This document shows, in pieces, positions 9,228-17,100 of a stretch of 64,000 bases of DNA (within the stretch, counting starts at the first letter, position 1; every line of letters starts with the position of its first letter). The notes beneath the pieces are model-generated. The model ran no database searches. It was not told the DNA's origin and was given only the letters and a program-made list of their open reading frames with translations. This DNA is from JBIKWM01 sp044356305. GTDB lineage: Bacteria; Bacteroidota; Bacteroidia; UBA10329. The stretch covers positions 62,001 to 126,000 of the forward strand of contig JBIKWM010000006.1 of assembly GCA_044356305.1 (NCBI GenBank), in the 5' to 3' direction. A program made the position numbers and the translations under genes.

Positions 9228-9444
9228 GACGATAGAAATTTAGCCAAAAGTAGCAAAATTACCCCCCGCCCCCCGCCCGAGCTCGCGTCCCGCGAGTGAG
9301 TAGAACTCTGCCTCTGGCATCCTATTATTGACACTCCCAGCCCGATCAAGTGTTCCTCTGTGACTTCGGGCTGAATTCTTGTCCATGTCCTTTCAGTGCA
9401 ATTCAGTGCGTCTGTGGCTAATAAATGTTCTTCCTGTATCTCCC

Positions 9445-9536
9445 CCCGCCCCCTCAGATGTTCCTCGGCATCACTTGGGCGGTTCTGCATCGCAGCAGTC
9501 TATAACTACGTGTAAATTGCCTCTTCTCTCGCTTGG
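9445..9536. repeat. Diverged direct repeat, copy B
   Basis: Partner of the repeat at 8657-8750 in the same orientation, on the other side of the membrane-protein gene. Best conserved at its right end (CGTGTAAATTGCCTCTTC). Confidence 0.7.
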
Positions 9537-9588
9537 TCTTTTAGAACCACTCTGGCCTGGACCATGCCGTTCATCTGGCATGCCCACT

Positions 9589-9616
9589 GTAGAGACGTTG
9601 CATGCAACGTCTCTAC
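9589..9616. repeat. 28-bp perfect palindrome
   Basis: The half-site GTAGAGACGTTGCA is followed directly by its exact reverse complement with no loop. It lies 20 bp past the stop of the DegT aminotransferase gene. No T-run follows on either strand, so a simple intrinsic terminator is not indicated. Similar GTAGAGACG palindromes are, from memory, dispersed elements in several bacterial phyla. Confidence 0.85.
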
Positions 9617-9635
9617 CGCCATGCAGACCCGCCCC

Positions 9636-10763
9636 TCAGGCAAAGAACCCCTTCACCGAGCTGATGATGTGATCGAGCTGGTCGGGCTGCATCTCGGTGT
9701 GGATGGGCAGTGAGATGACCTTGCGGCACAGTTCGTCCGTGACCGGGAAACCCTTGGCCGAACGGTGGGCGCTGCTAAAGGCCTTCTGTCCGTGCAGGGG
9801 AATGGGGTAATAGACCATGCTGGGCACGCCCCGCGCCTCGAGGTACTTTTTCAGCTCATCGCGGTCGGCCCCTTCAAGCTGCATGGTGTACTGATGAAAC
9901 ACGTGCTTTGAGCGCGGGTGACGGAACGGTGTGGTGATCTGCGGAACGGTGGCAAATGCGGCATCGTAGGCATCGGCCAAAGCCGTCCTGCGGGCGATGT
10001 AGGCATCTAACTGGCGCAGTTTTACGCGCAGTATGGCGGCCTGCATGGCATCCAACCGAGAGTTGACCCCGATCACATCGTGCACATAGAGGCGGCTTTG
10101 CCCGTGCGAGGCGATCATGCGAGCCGAGGCGGCCAGATCATCATTGTTGGTGGTTATGGCCCCGCCATCGCCATAGCAGCCGAGGTTCTTGCTCGGAAAG
10201 AAGGAGGTGCAGCCGTAGGTGCCCATGCTGCCGCTCTTGGCCGTGCGGCCATCAGAGAAATGATAATCGCTGCCGATGGCCTGCGCGTTGTCCTCAATGA
10301 TGTGGATGCCGTGCTCGCGGCCTATCTGCAACAGGGCCTCCATATCGGCACATTGGCCATAGAGGTGCACGGGCACAATGGCCTTGGTGCGCGGGGTGAT
10401 GGCGGCCCGCACCTGCTCCACATCGAGGCAGAAGGTCCTGGGGTCCACATCCACCAGAACGGGGGTCAAACGGAGAAGTCCTATAACCTCGGCCGTGGCG
10501 ATGTAAGTGAATGTGGGCGTGATGACCTCATCGCCCGGTTCGAGCCCGAGGGCCATCATCACGATCTGGAGAGCATCGGTGCCATTGGCGCAGGGGATCA
10601 CATGCTTGCAGCCTTGGTAAGCCTGCAGCTCATCGCGGAAACCGTCCACCTCGGGCCCGCCTATGAAACGGCCCGAGCGGATGACACCGAGCACGGCCGC
10701 ATCGATCTCGTTCTGCATGTGCTCGTACTGTGTGACGAGATCGACCATCTGGATGGGCTTCAT
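9636..10763 (-). CDS. DegT/DnrJ/EryC1/StrS aminotransferase, WbpE-like
   Basis: A 375-residue PLP-dependent sugar aminotransferase. The cofactor-contacting aspartate is in IIEDNAQA (D158) and the Schiff-base lysine in FFPSKNLGCYGDGG (K192). The N-terminus MKPIQMVDLVTQY and overall sequence resemble WbpE/WlbC, which aminate C3 of UDP-2-acetamido-3-keto-glucuronate. The WbpD-like acetyltransferase at 43-612 would act on the product. The two genes are separated by the accessory stretch at 3-9.6 kb. A perfect TATATTTG -7 box lies 26 nt upstream on the minus strand, so the gene has its own promoter. Confidence 0.88.
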   Translation of the reverse strand: MKPIQMVDLVTQYEHMQNEIDAAVLGVIRSGRFIGGPEVDGFRDELQAYQGCKHVIPCANGTDALQIVMMALGLEPGDEVITPTFTYIATAEVIGLLRLTPVLVDVDPRTFCLDVEQVRAAITPRTKAIVPVHLYGQCADMEALLQIGREHGIHIIEDNAQAIGSDYHFSDGRTAKSGSMGTYGCTSFFPSKNLGCYGDGGAITTNNDDLAASARMIASHGQSRLYVHDVIGVNSRLDAMQAAILRVKLRQLDAYIARRTALADAYDAAFATVPQITTPFRHPRSKHVFHQYTMQLEGADRDELKKYLEARGVPSMVYYPIPLHGQKAFSSAHRSAKGFPVTDELCRKVISLPIHTEMQPDQLDHIISSVKGFFA

Positions 10764-10788
10764 GTACGGGGCTTTTTCTGTGGGCGGG

Positions 10789-10796
10789 CAAATATA
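10789..10796 (-). promoter_or_regulatory. Candidate -7 box (TATATTTG) for the aminotransferase
   Basis: On the minus strand the sequence is TATATTTG, a perfect match to the Bacteroidota TAnnTTTG -7 consensus, 26 nt from the ATG at 10763. No clear TTG -33 element sits at the expected distance. Confidence 0.5.
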
Positions 10797-10858
10797 GGAG
10801 GGGGGCTATCGGCTCCGAGGCCCCGTTTATCAGCACTGCCAGAGCCTGCCACTGGGGA

Positions 10859-10866
10859 TACTTTTG
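10859..10866 (+). promoter_or_regulatory. Candidate -7 box (TACTTTTG) for the methyltransferase
   Basis: TACTTTTG matches TAnnTTTG exactly, 22 nt before the ATG at 10888. It contains the alternative TTG start at 10864, which argues against that start. A CTG in place of TTG lies 20 nt upstream. Confidence 0.5.
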
Positions 10867-10887
10867 CGCGCCACAGCGCCCCCACCT

Positions 10888-11736
10888 ATGCCATACGACA
10901 AGGACCTGACCGTAGCACGGTATTACGATAAGACCCGGCTCGAGTACCGCCTCATCTGGGGCACCTCGCGCACCATGGGGCTGCATTTCGGCTACTACGA
11001 TGATGTGGTGGTGAGGCACGATGAGGCAGTGCCCAACATGAACCGCGTGATGGCCGACATGGCAGCGATAGGTGAGGGCGACAGGGTGCTCGATGCCGGT
11101 TGCGGGGTGGGCGGGTCGAGCATCTGGCTGGCACAGCACCGTGGGGCACAGGCCACAGGAATAACCCTGAGCAACGGCCAACTGCGCGATGCGGTGGAGG
11201 CTGCCCAGCGCCTGCAACTGGGCCACAAGGTGAACTTCGCCCTTGCCGACTACTGCCAGACCCCCTTTGCCGATGCGAGTTTCGACATAGTATGGGCCCT
11301 CGAGAGCCAATGCCATGCACCCGATAAACGGGCGTTCTACAAAGAGGCCTTCAGGGTGCTTAAACCGGGCGGCCGGCTGGTGGTGGGCGACTATGCCCGC
11401 AACCGCAGACCATTGACCCCGGAGGGTGAGCAGCGCATAGCCGACTGGCTCACCAACCTGTGCATAGGCGACCTGATCACCCTCGATGAGCACAGCCGTT
11501 ATGCACAGGATGCAGGGCTACAGGTGGCCGAGCTGCGCGTGATTGACAGGCATGTGGAACGTTCGCTGCGCAATGCCTACGAGCACTGCCTTTTCTGGAA
11601 CGGAATAGCCCAGTTCCTTAACCGGTTCAATATCATATCCGATACCAGCTACGGCAATCTGTTCGGCACCAGGCGCCAGTTCGAGGCGTGGCAGGCCGGT
11701 GACTGGTCGTACGTACTGATGCTGTACAGGAAGTGA
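10888..11736 (+). CDS. SAM-dependent methyltransferase (class I)
   Basis: A 282-residue class I methyltransferase. Motif I VLDAGCGVGG is at residues 67-76, followed by TGITLSNGQL (acidic-loop equivalent) and the post-I motif region DIVWALESQCH with PGGRLVVGDY. The ITLS segment and overall length resemble the sterol/tocopherol/sarcosine small-molecule methyltransferases rather than RNA or protein enzymes. The substrate cannot be assigned. The ATG at 10888 is chosen because upstream codons overlap the -7 promoter box. The gene is convergent with phoH, with one base between the stop codons. Confidence 0.82.
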   Translation: MPYDKDLTVARYYDKTRLEYRLIWGTSRTMGLHFGYYDDVVVRHDEAVPNMNRVMADMAAIGEGDRVLDAGCGVGGSSIWLAQHRGAQATGITLSNGQLRDAVEAAQRLQLGHKVNFALADYCQTPFADASFDIVWALESQCHAPDKRAFYKEAFRVLKPGGRLVVGDYARNRRPLTPEGEQRIADWLTNLCIGDLITLDEHSRYAQDAGLQVAELRVIDRHVERSLRNAYEHCLFWNGIAQFLNRFNIISDTSYGNLFGTRRQFEAWQAGDWSYVLMLYRK

Positions 11737-11737
11737 T

Positions 11738-12718
11738 TCAGCGCTGGGCCTTGCCGCTCTTCTCGTCCTCGGTGCGATAGACATCCACAATGCGCTTCAC
11801 CAACGGGTGGCGCACAATGTCCTCGTTACCCAGTTCTACAAAAGCAATTCCCTTCACATCGCGGAAGAGTTGCCATGCGCGCCTGAGGCCCGACTCGGCA
11901 TGGCGCGGCAGGTCCACCTGAGTGACATCGCCCGTTATCACAAATTTGGCCGAATTGCCCATGCGTGTCAGGAACATCCGCATCTGCGCATCGGTGGCAT
12001 TCTGGGCCTCGTCCAGTATCACAAAGGCATGGTCAAGGGTGCGGCCGCGCATAAATCCGAGGGGCGCTATCTGAATCACCTTGGTCTCCATCAGTTCGGC
12101 CAGTTTGCGCGGGGGCAGCATGTCGAGCAGCGCATCGTACAGCGGTTGCAGATAGGGGTCGAGTTTCTCTTTCATGTCGCCCGGCAGAAAACCGATGCTC
12201 TCGCCAGCCTCCACGGCCGGGCGTGTGAGGATGATGCGCTTCACCTCGCGGTTCTTCCACGCCCGCACGGCCAGGGCCACAGCCGTGTAGGTCTTGCCCG
12301 TTCCGGCCGGACCGATGGCGAAAAGCATGTCGTTCTCGGCTATCTCGGCCACTATCCTGCGCTGGTTGGGCGTGCGGGCCTTGATCAACGACCCTCCGGT
12401 GCCGAAAACGAGGATGTCCTTGTCGGCCAAAGCGGTGGTATTCACATCCGATGGCCCATCACTCATCAAGCGGGTGATATCGGCCTCGCCTATGCTGCCG
12501 TGCTTGTGGCAATGCTCCACCACCTCCATAAAGCGCAGCTCGAAGAGGGCAAGGGTGTCCTCATCGCCCACGGCCTTGAGCGTGTCGCCCCGCCCTATGA
12601 GGCGCAGCTTGGGAAAATTGCGCGTCATGAGGCGCAGACGGGCATCGTTGACCCCGAATATCTCGAGGGGCGGTATACCCTCGATGCTGAACGACCGCTC
12701 TCCGACTGTACTGTTCAA
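11738..12718 (-). CDS. phoH: PhoH family ATPase
   Basis: A 326-residue PhoH-like protein. Walker A GPAGTGKT is at residues 136-143 and Walker B VILDEAQNA around D236/E237, typical of the YbeZ/PhoH ATPases linked to RNA metabolism and ribosome maturation. The N-terminal part (to about 100) is a KH-like region, with FSIEGIPPLEIFGVND at the start. The initiation codon appears to be TTG at 12718: no in-frame ATG lies nearby and the family N-terminus aligns there. It is divergent from the SAM hydroxide adenosyltransferase gene. Confidence 0.92.
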   Translation of the reverse strand: MNSTVGERSFSIEGIPPLEIFGVNDARLRLMTRNFPKLRLIGRGDTLKAVGDEDTLALFELRFMEVVEHCHKHGSIGEADITRLMSDGPSDVNTTALADKDILVFGTGGSLIKARTPNQRRIVAEIAENDMLFAIGPAGTGKTYTAVALAVRAWKNREVKRIILTRPAVEAGESIGFLPGDMKEKLDPYLQPLYDALLDMLPPRKLAELMETKVIQIAPLGFMRGRTLDHAFVILDEAQNATDAQMRMFLTRMGNSAKFVITGDVTQVDLPRHAESGLRRAWQLFRDVKGIAFVELGNEDIVRHPLVKRIVDVYRTEDEKSGKAQR

Positions 12719-12801
12719 TCCGATATGCCTTATTGCTTTGACCCGCGCAGGGCCATCAGTAGTTTTGACCGCAGCAAAGAAACGCCCCGGCAGCCATCAG
12801 A

Positions 12802-13623
12802 ATGGGCATAGTCACGCTCACCACCGATCTGGGCCTCACCGACCACTATGTAGGACTGGTGAAGGCCCTGATAGTGCAGCGCGCACCCGGGGCCACCCTC
12901 ATTGACCTGAGCCACCACATAGCCCGTGCCGACCGCCTGCACGGGGCCTCGGTGATACGGCAGGCTTGGCGGGCGTTCAATCAGGGCACGGTTCATCTCA
13001 TCGGGGTCGATACCCTGCGCAGTCCCGATCTGGGTTTTGTGGCGGCCACCTGGGGCGGACAGTACTTTGTGGCACCCGACAACGGGCTGCTGACGCTGGT
13101 GCATGATCAGGCGCCCGAACGCACGTCCGACCTCGCGGGCATCACACGGCAGACGGGCCTGACCGTCTTTCCCGAACGCGACATACTGGCCGTGGCGGTG
13201 GCGCATCTGGCGCAGGGAGGTCCGCTCGAGGTGCTGGGCCCGCCTGTGCACAGGCTATACACCTTGCAGGCGCTTGTGCCGCAGATGGAAGGCGCTGATC
13301 TGCTCCTGGGCCACGTGATGCAGGTTGACGGTTTCGGCAACCTGATCACCAACATCACCCGGCAGATGTTTGAGGATGCCAGGAGGGGCCGCAGTTTCAA
13401 CATCATGGCGCGGGGATCCAAGTACCGCATCAGTAAGATTGACTCCCTCTATGCGCAGGATGTGGAGGATCTTAGCCTCCATGCCGATCTGCAGGACGGA
13501 GGTGGCGAACTTTTGGCGTTATTTGGAAGCTCAGGACTGCTGGAACTTGCCATGCGCTGGGGACACGCATCCAACATGTTGCACGTACGGGTAACCGACC
13601 CCATCAGAATAGAATTCAGATGA
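12802..13623 (+). CDS. SAM hydroxide adenosyltransferase (DUF62)
   Basis: A 273-residue protein of the SAM hydroxide adenosyltransferase/chlorinase-fluorinase superfamily. It has the N-terminal TLTTDLGLTDHYVG motif and the DLSHHIARADRLHGA segment, a central VAPDNGLLTLV and the DGFGNLITNI motif before the C-terminal beta domain. Family members hydrolyse S-adenosylmethionine to adenosine and methionine using water or hydroxide. The gene overlaps the next one by 4 bp (ATGA), indicating an operon. Confidence 0.9.
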   Translation: MGIVTLTTDLGLTDHYVGLVKALIVQRAPGATLIDLSHHIARADRLHGASVIRQAWRAFNQGTVHLIGVDTLRSPDLGFVAATWGGQYFVAPDNGLLTLVHDQAPERTSDLAGITRQTGLTVFPERDILAVAVAHLAQGGPLEVLGPPVHRLYTLQALVPQMEGADLLLGHVMQVDGFGNLITNITRQMFEDARRGRSFNIMARGSKYRISKIDSLYAQDVEDLSLHADLQDGGGELLALFGSSGLLELAMRWGHASNMLHVRVTDPIRIEFR

Positions 13624-13910
13624 TCACACGAATTGTAAAACTCACCATACAGGAACATCAGATAGATGAGTTCCTCGCCATGTTCAGCAAGAATGGGCCG
13701 CTTATTCGGCAGAGCAAGGGCTGCGAAGAGGTGAAACTGGTGCGCGACATGTACAGGCCCTACATATTCTTCACCATCAGCAAGTGGAAGAGCGAGGCCG
13801 ATCTGGAACGCTACCGCAGGAGCAAACTATTCAAAGAGACGTGGCAGTTCACCCGGTCATTGTTCATGTTGCCTGCCAAGGCATGGACCACCAATGAACT
13901 GGACATTTGA
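13620..13910 (+). CDS. Antibiotic biosynthesis monooxygenase-fold protein
   Basis: A 96-residue dimeric alpha+beta barrel (ABM) protein: MITRIVKLTIQ first strand, DEFLAMFSKNGPLIRQSKGC helix, then KLVRDMYRPYIFFTISKWKSEADLERYRRS, the usual strand, TISKW and helix order. Such proteins act as small quinol/phenol oxygenases or as heme or metabolite binders. No specific role is evident. Its ATG overlaps the SAM hydroxide adenosyltransferase stop codon by 4 bp, implying coupled translation. Confidence 0.85.
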   Translation: MITRIVKLTIQEHQIDEFLAMFSKNGPLIRQSKGCEEVKLVRDMYRPYIFFTISKWKSEADLERYRRSKLFKETWQFTRSLFMLPAKAWTTNELDI

Positions 13911-13976
13911 AAGATGATCTTCCCGCTTCCCGAGCTTCATTGACAATAGAAACCCTTTCTCCGTGTTGATTGCCCC

Positions 13977-14393
13977 ATGCACAGGCCACTGATTTTTCTT
14001 TTTGGGGGATGGATGTCGGTGCTGGCAATGGTCGGGTGCGAACCCGAAGTGACGGGTGCCGATGCCGCCCTTTGGCAACATTTGCCTGTGGGGGTGTGGC
14101 AGATCACATCGCTACAGACCGACACAGGCGATGTCACATCGGAATTCAGGGACTATCGCCTCGACTTCAAAGCCAATCAGAACGTGTATGTCACCGGGCC
14201 CGAGGAGTTTGATGGCCTGTGGTGGGTGACTGACAGCACCGCTGGCCTCACCACCATCGAGTTCAGTTTTTCGGCTGCCAGCCCCATGTCGCGCCTCAGT
14301 GGCGAGTGGATCGAGAACACCCGCACCGATGACGTGGTGCGCTTTGATCGCCTCTATGGCACCACCGATGTGCTCGAACTGACGCGACAATGA
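13977..14393 (+). CDS. Lipocalin-like lipoprotein, unknown
   Basis: A 138-residue lipoprotein. An N-terminal hydrophobic segment leads to a lipobox AMVGC at about residue 21. The rest is beta-rich with GVWQITSLQTDTGD, FRDYRLDFKAN and a final DRLYGTTDVLELTR strand, as in small lipocalin-like Bacteroidota lipoproteins that measure deviation in barrel strands. The family is unassigned. The stop codon overlaps the following outer-membrane protein gene by 4 bp. Confidence 0.75.
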   Translation: MHRPLIFLFGGWMSVLAMVGCEPEVTGADAALWQHLPVGVWQITSLQTDTGDVTSEFRDYRLDFKANQNVYVTGPEEFDGLWWVTDSTAGLTTIEFSFSAASPMSRLSGEWIENTRTDDVVRFDRLYGTTDVLELTRQ

Positions 14394-15067
14394 GCCGGCC
14401 CGTCCGTTTTTTCCCGTTGTTGTTATTGGTCACGTGCAGCGCAGTGGCCGTGGGTCAGAGCACCGACAGCATCATCCCCAAAAAAAAGTCTTCGTCCAAA
14501 TGGGGCATTGAGGCGGTATATGCGCCAGCCAGCTACACCGAGAGTGCCATTTTCAGCCTGCAACTCAGCTGGACCGGCAGGAAGCACAGTGTGGCATTGG
14601 CCCCGCACGTGGCGCATCAGGAGCTGTTCGCACATCCTGTTCCATGGGAGCGACTTGGTTTTGACCTGCAGTATCTCTTCTTCCCTTTCCGCACCGACCG
14701 TATCTGCTCGCCCTATGTCATGTACGACATCGGCTACGCGTACCTCGGAACCACCTACACCGACCGTGCTGTGGTCGATGGCCAGTTTCTCTCGGCTCAG
14801 GTCAGATCGTGGTCGCACACCCTGGCGCATCACTTGGGCATTGGCGCCCAGTTCAACATCTACAGGGGGCTTTTTGCCAATGTGGCAATAGCTGCGGGCA
14901 TCGGCACCTATGGCGAGAATGAGAAGGTGACCCTTACAGGCTCGGGTGTTGTGAACAGAGAACGGTACGAACACCCGTTCAGCAATACCGAGATGGCCCT
15001 GATGGCCCGTGTGGGTGTAGGCTACCGCCTGGTGCTGCCCAGACGCGGCTGCGAACAATGTCCGTGA
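14390..15067 (+). CDS. Outer-membrane beta-barrel protein, unknown
   Basis: A 225-residue protein with a signal peptide (MSRPVRFFPLLLLVTCSAVAVGQ). After a lysine/serine linker (encoded in part by an A8 run near 14480) the sequence alternates amphipathic strands: WGIEAVYAPA, FSLQLSWTG, VALAPHV, GFDLQYLFFPF, PYVMYDIGYAYLG, IGAQFNIYRG and MARVGVGYRLVL. This is typical of an 8-10 stranded barrel. The C-terminus RRGCEQCP is not a T9SS signal. Translationally coupled to the lipoprotein upstream (ATGA overlap). Confidence 0.75.
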   Translation: MSRPVRFFPLLLLVTCSAVAVGQSTDSIIPKKKSSSKWGIEAVYAPASYTESAIFSLQLSWTGRKHSVALAPHVAHQELFAHPVPWERLGFDLQYLFFPFRTDRICSPYVMYDIGYAYLGTTYTDRAVVDGQFLSAQVRSWSHTLAHHLGIGAQFNIYRGLFANVAIAAGIGTYGENEKVTLTGSGVVNRERYEHPFSNTEMALMARVGVGYRLVLPRRGCEQCP

Positions 15068-15105
15068 GCGGGCGTTCTGAGCATCAGCCTTCAAAATCTG
15101 TCGCC

Positions 15106-15579
15106 ATGCGCCACATCCTCATCACGCTCCTCAGCCTGAACCTATTGAACGCCTGCGGACAGACGGCCCCAAAAGACCCCGACATGAACAAGGACAACGA
15201 ACATTGGAAAAAGGTGCTGACACCCGAGCAGTACGAGGTGACCTGCAACGAAGGCACCGAGCCGGCATTCACTGGCAAGTACTGGAACCACCACGAGGAT
15301 GGCACCTATACCTGTGTGCGCTGCGGCACTGCGCTATTTGACAGTAAGACCAAGTACGACAGCGGCAGCGGTTGGCCCAGTTACTACCAACCCACCGAAA
15401 AGGGCAACATCTCCGAACATCTGGACAAAAAGTACGGCATGGTGCGCACAGAGGTGCGCTGCGCCAAGTGCGATGCGCACCTGGGGCATCTGTTCAACGA
15501 TGGGCCACAGCCGACCGGCATGAGGTATTGCATCAACTCAGCATCGCTCAATTTTGAAGGGCGGGGCGAGGGCAAATGA
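15106..15579 (+). CDS. msrB: Peptide-methionine (R)-S-oxide reductase, lipoprotein form
   Basis: A 157-residue MsrB. Zinc cysteines C70/C73 and C119/C122 (CVRC and CAKC), GSGWPSYYQP substrate pocket, HLGHLFNDGP and the catalytic cysteine in RYCINSASLNF (C142). It reduces methionine-R-sulfoxide in proteins. The start at 15106 gives a signal peptide ending in a lipobox (LLNACGQ), so the enzyme is probably anchored outside the cytoplasm. The frame opens earlier at 15058, but that start would spoil the signal sequence. Confidence 0.93.
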   Translation: MRHILITLLSLNLLNACGQTAPKDPDMNKDNEHWKKVLTPEQYEVTCNEGTEPAFTGKYWNHHEDGTYTCVRCGTALFDSKTKYDSGSGWPSYYQPTEKGNISEHLDKKYGMVRTEVRCAKCDAHLGHLFNDGPQPTGMRYCINSASLNFEGRGEGK

Positions 15580-15805
15580 CGCGCCCCAGCCTTCAATTGG
15601 CATGAACGGATTACCCTTACGGTCAAACATACCTGTCAACCGTTCGTCCTGGAGCTTCAACCGCACATTCGTTGCACTCACAGTTTTCAATTTCATTTCA
15701 ATTGCTCTGCGAGGAAAATTGCTTGATGGCTCTTGAATAATTCGGGGGCGAGCTGTATTGCAAGCGGATATTCGCACCCATCAGTAATCCGTTTCAGCCC
15801 GAACA

Positions 15806-16597
15806 ATGAATACGCGCCAACAGGCCCTCGAACAGTTCAACCGCTTGCTCACCATCATGGACGAGCTGCGCGAACAGTGCCCGTGGGACAGGAAACAGAC
15901 CCTCGCCACCCTGCGTCCGCTTACCATTGAAGAGACTTACGAGCTGGCCGATGCCATATTGGCCAACGACCTGCAAGAGGTGAAAAAGGAAGTGGGCGAC
16001 CTTTTCCTACACCTCGTTTTCTACGCACGCATAGGCCGCGAGCAGGGGGCTTTTGATGTTGCCGATGTGCTGGAGGCGATCTGCGACAAACTCATTGCCC
16101 GGCATCCGCACATCTATGGCGATGTGAAGGTGGCCAACGAGGAAGAAGTGAAGCAAAACTGGGAGAAACTGAAACTGAAGGAGGGCAACCGCTCGGTACT
16201 GGGTGGGGTACCCACTTCGCTGCCGGCCATGGTAAAGGCCACCCGTATACAGGAAAAGGCGCGTGGAGTGGGTTTTGATTGGGATGATAAGACCCAGGTA
16301 TGGGCCAAAGTGCAGGAAGAACTGGGCGAGCTGAGTGCCGAGATGGATGCCACCGAACCGGATCAGGAAAAAGTTGAAAAGGAGTTTGGAGACGTGATCT
16401 TCTCGTTGATCAACTACGCCCGTTTTCTGGGTATCGATCCCGAAACGGCACTCGAAAAGACCAACCGTAAGTTCATCCATCGTTTCAAGTACCTTGAGGA
16501 AGGTGCCCGAAAAGATGGCCGCAGCCTGCAGGATATGACCCTGCCAGAAATGGATGCCTATTGGAATGCGGCCAAGGCATCTGATCCGGTGAGCTAA
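15806..16597 (+). CDS. mazG: Nucleoside triphosphate pyrophosphohydrolase MazG
   Basis: A 263-residue protein with two tandem MazG domains. The first begins at about residue 10 with LLTIMDELREQCPWDRKQT, followed by EETYELADAI and EVGDLFLHLVF metal-binding glutamates. The second starts at about 150 (FDWDDKTQVW) with EELGELSAEM and EFGDVIFSLINYARF. MazG hydrolyses NTPs and dNTPs to monophosphates, cleaning nucleotide pools and affecting ppGpp-linked starvation responses. Length is standard and the gene is standalone. Confidence 0.95.
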   Translation: MNTRQQALEQFNRLLTIMDELREQCPWDRKQTLATLRPLTIEETYELADAILANDLQEVKKEVGDLFLHLVFYARIGREQGAFDVADVLEAICDKLIARHPHIYGDVKVANEEEVKQNWEKLKLKEGNRSVLGGVPTSLPAMVKATRIQEKARGVGFDWDDKTQVWAKVQEELGELSAEMDATEPDQEKVEKEFGDVIFSLINYARFLGIDPETALEKTNRKFIHRFKYLEEGARKDGRSLQDMTLPEMDAYWNAAKASDPVS

Positions 16598-16707
16598 TCT
16601 TTCAATCCCATCTGAGTGGGTAGTTTAGCCCTATCTCACAGCGTGACACAAGTTACTGGGCGCCATAGCTGCCTACGCTCAATTTTGCCGGACGAAAAAG
16701 AACCAAC

Positions 16708-17100
16708 ATGAGAGCCATTCACACCATCTACACCCTTTCCATCATTCTATTGGCCACTGCCAGCGGCTGTGCGCAACGCAGCGGTGGCACGGTCAACATA
16801 GACAAGGCCGGGTTTGACCGTCTGGTAAAGGAGGAGAATGCCATTGTGATGGACGTGCGCACCCCGGCCGAGGTGAGCGAAGGGATCATAAAAGGCGCAA
16901 CAGTGTTCATGGACTTTCAGGCCAGCGACTTTGAGCAGAAAATTGCGACCCTCGACAAGTCAAAAACCTACATAGTGTACTGCCGCAGCGGCAGGCGCAG
17001 TGCCAGTGCCACTGAAATTATGCAGGGCAAAGGCTTCGGGCATGTCTACAACCTGGAGGGTGGCATAACCGGGTGGAAAGGCGAGACCACGGTTCGTTGA
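16708..17100 (+). CDS. Rhodanese-domain lipoprotein
   Basis: A 130-residue exported protein with lipobox ASGC (C21) followed by a single rhodanese domain: VMDVRTPAEVSEG, the active-site loop CRSGRRS with nucleophile C92, and NLEGGITGW at the end. Single-domain rhodaneses transfer sulfane sulfur to thiol acceptors. Here the enzyme would be anchored on the periplasmic side. Its stop codon shares one base with the next start (TGATG), coupling it to the YeiH-family transporter and hinting at a sulfur-related role. Confidence 0.9.
   Translation: MRAIHTIYTLSIILLATASGCAQRSGGTVNIDKAGFDRLVKEENAIVMDVRTPAEVSEGIIKGATVFMDFQASDFEQKIATLDKSKTYIVYCRSGRRSASATEIMQGKGFGHVYNLEGGITGWKGETTVR

Larger units (their letters stand above)
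9228..9635. other. Repeat-bearing spacer at the right edge of the island
   Basis: About 400 bp without a supported gene. It holds a C-rich segment (about 9260-9290), direct-repeat copy B (9445-9536) and a 28-bp perfect palindrome (9589-9616). ORFs here (for example 9179-9490 minus) are low-complexity and have no family features. Confidence 0.55.

Noticed and set aside
10080..10931. 283-residue plus-strand ORF antisense to the aminotransferase
   Set aside because: The minus-strand PLP enzyme is unambiguous.
11807..12811. 334-residue plus-strand ORF antisense to phoH
   Set aside because: It has no domain, and the minus-strand frame has Walker A and B motifs.
15538..15777. 79-residue minus-strand ORF with FDRKGNPFMPIEGW
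   Set aside because: It overlaps the 3' end of msrB, has no known family and lacks a clear start. It may be a gene remnant, but that cannot be supported.
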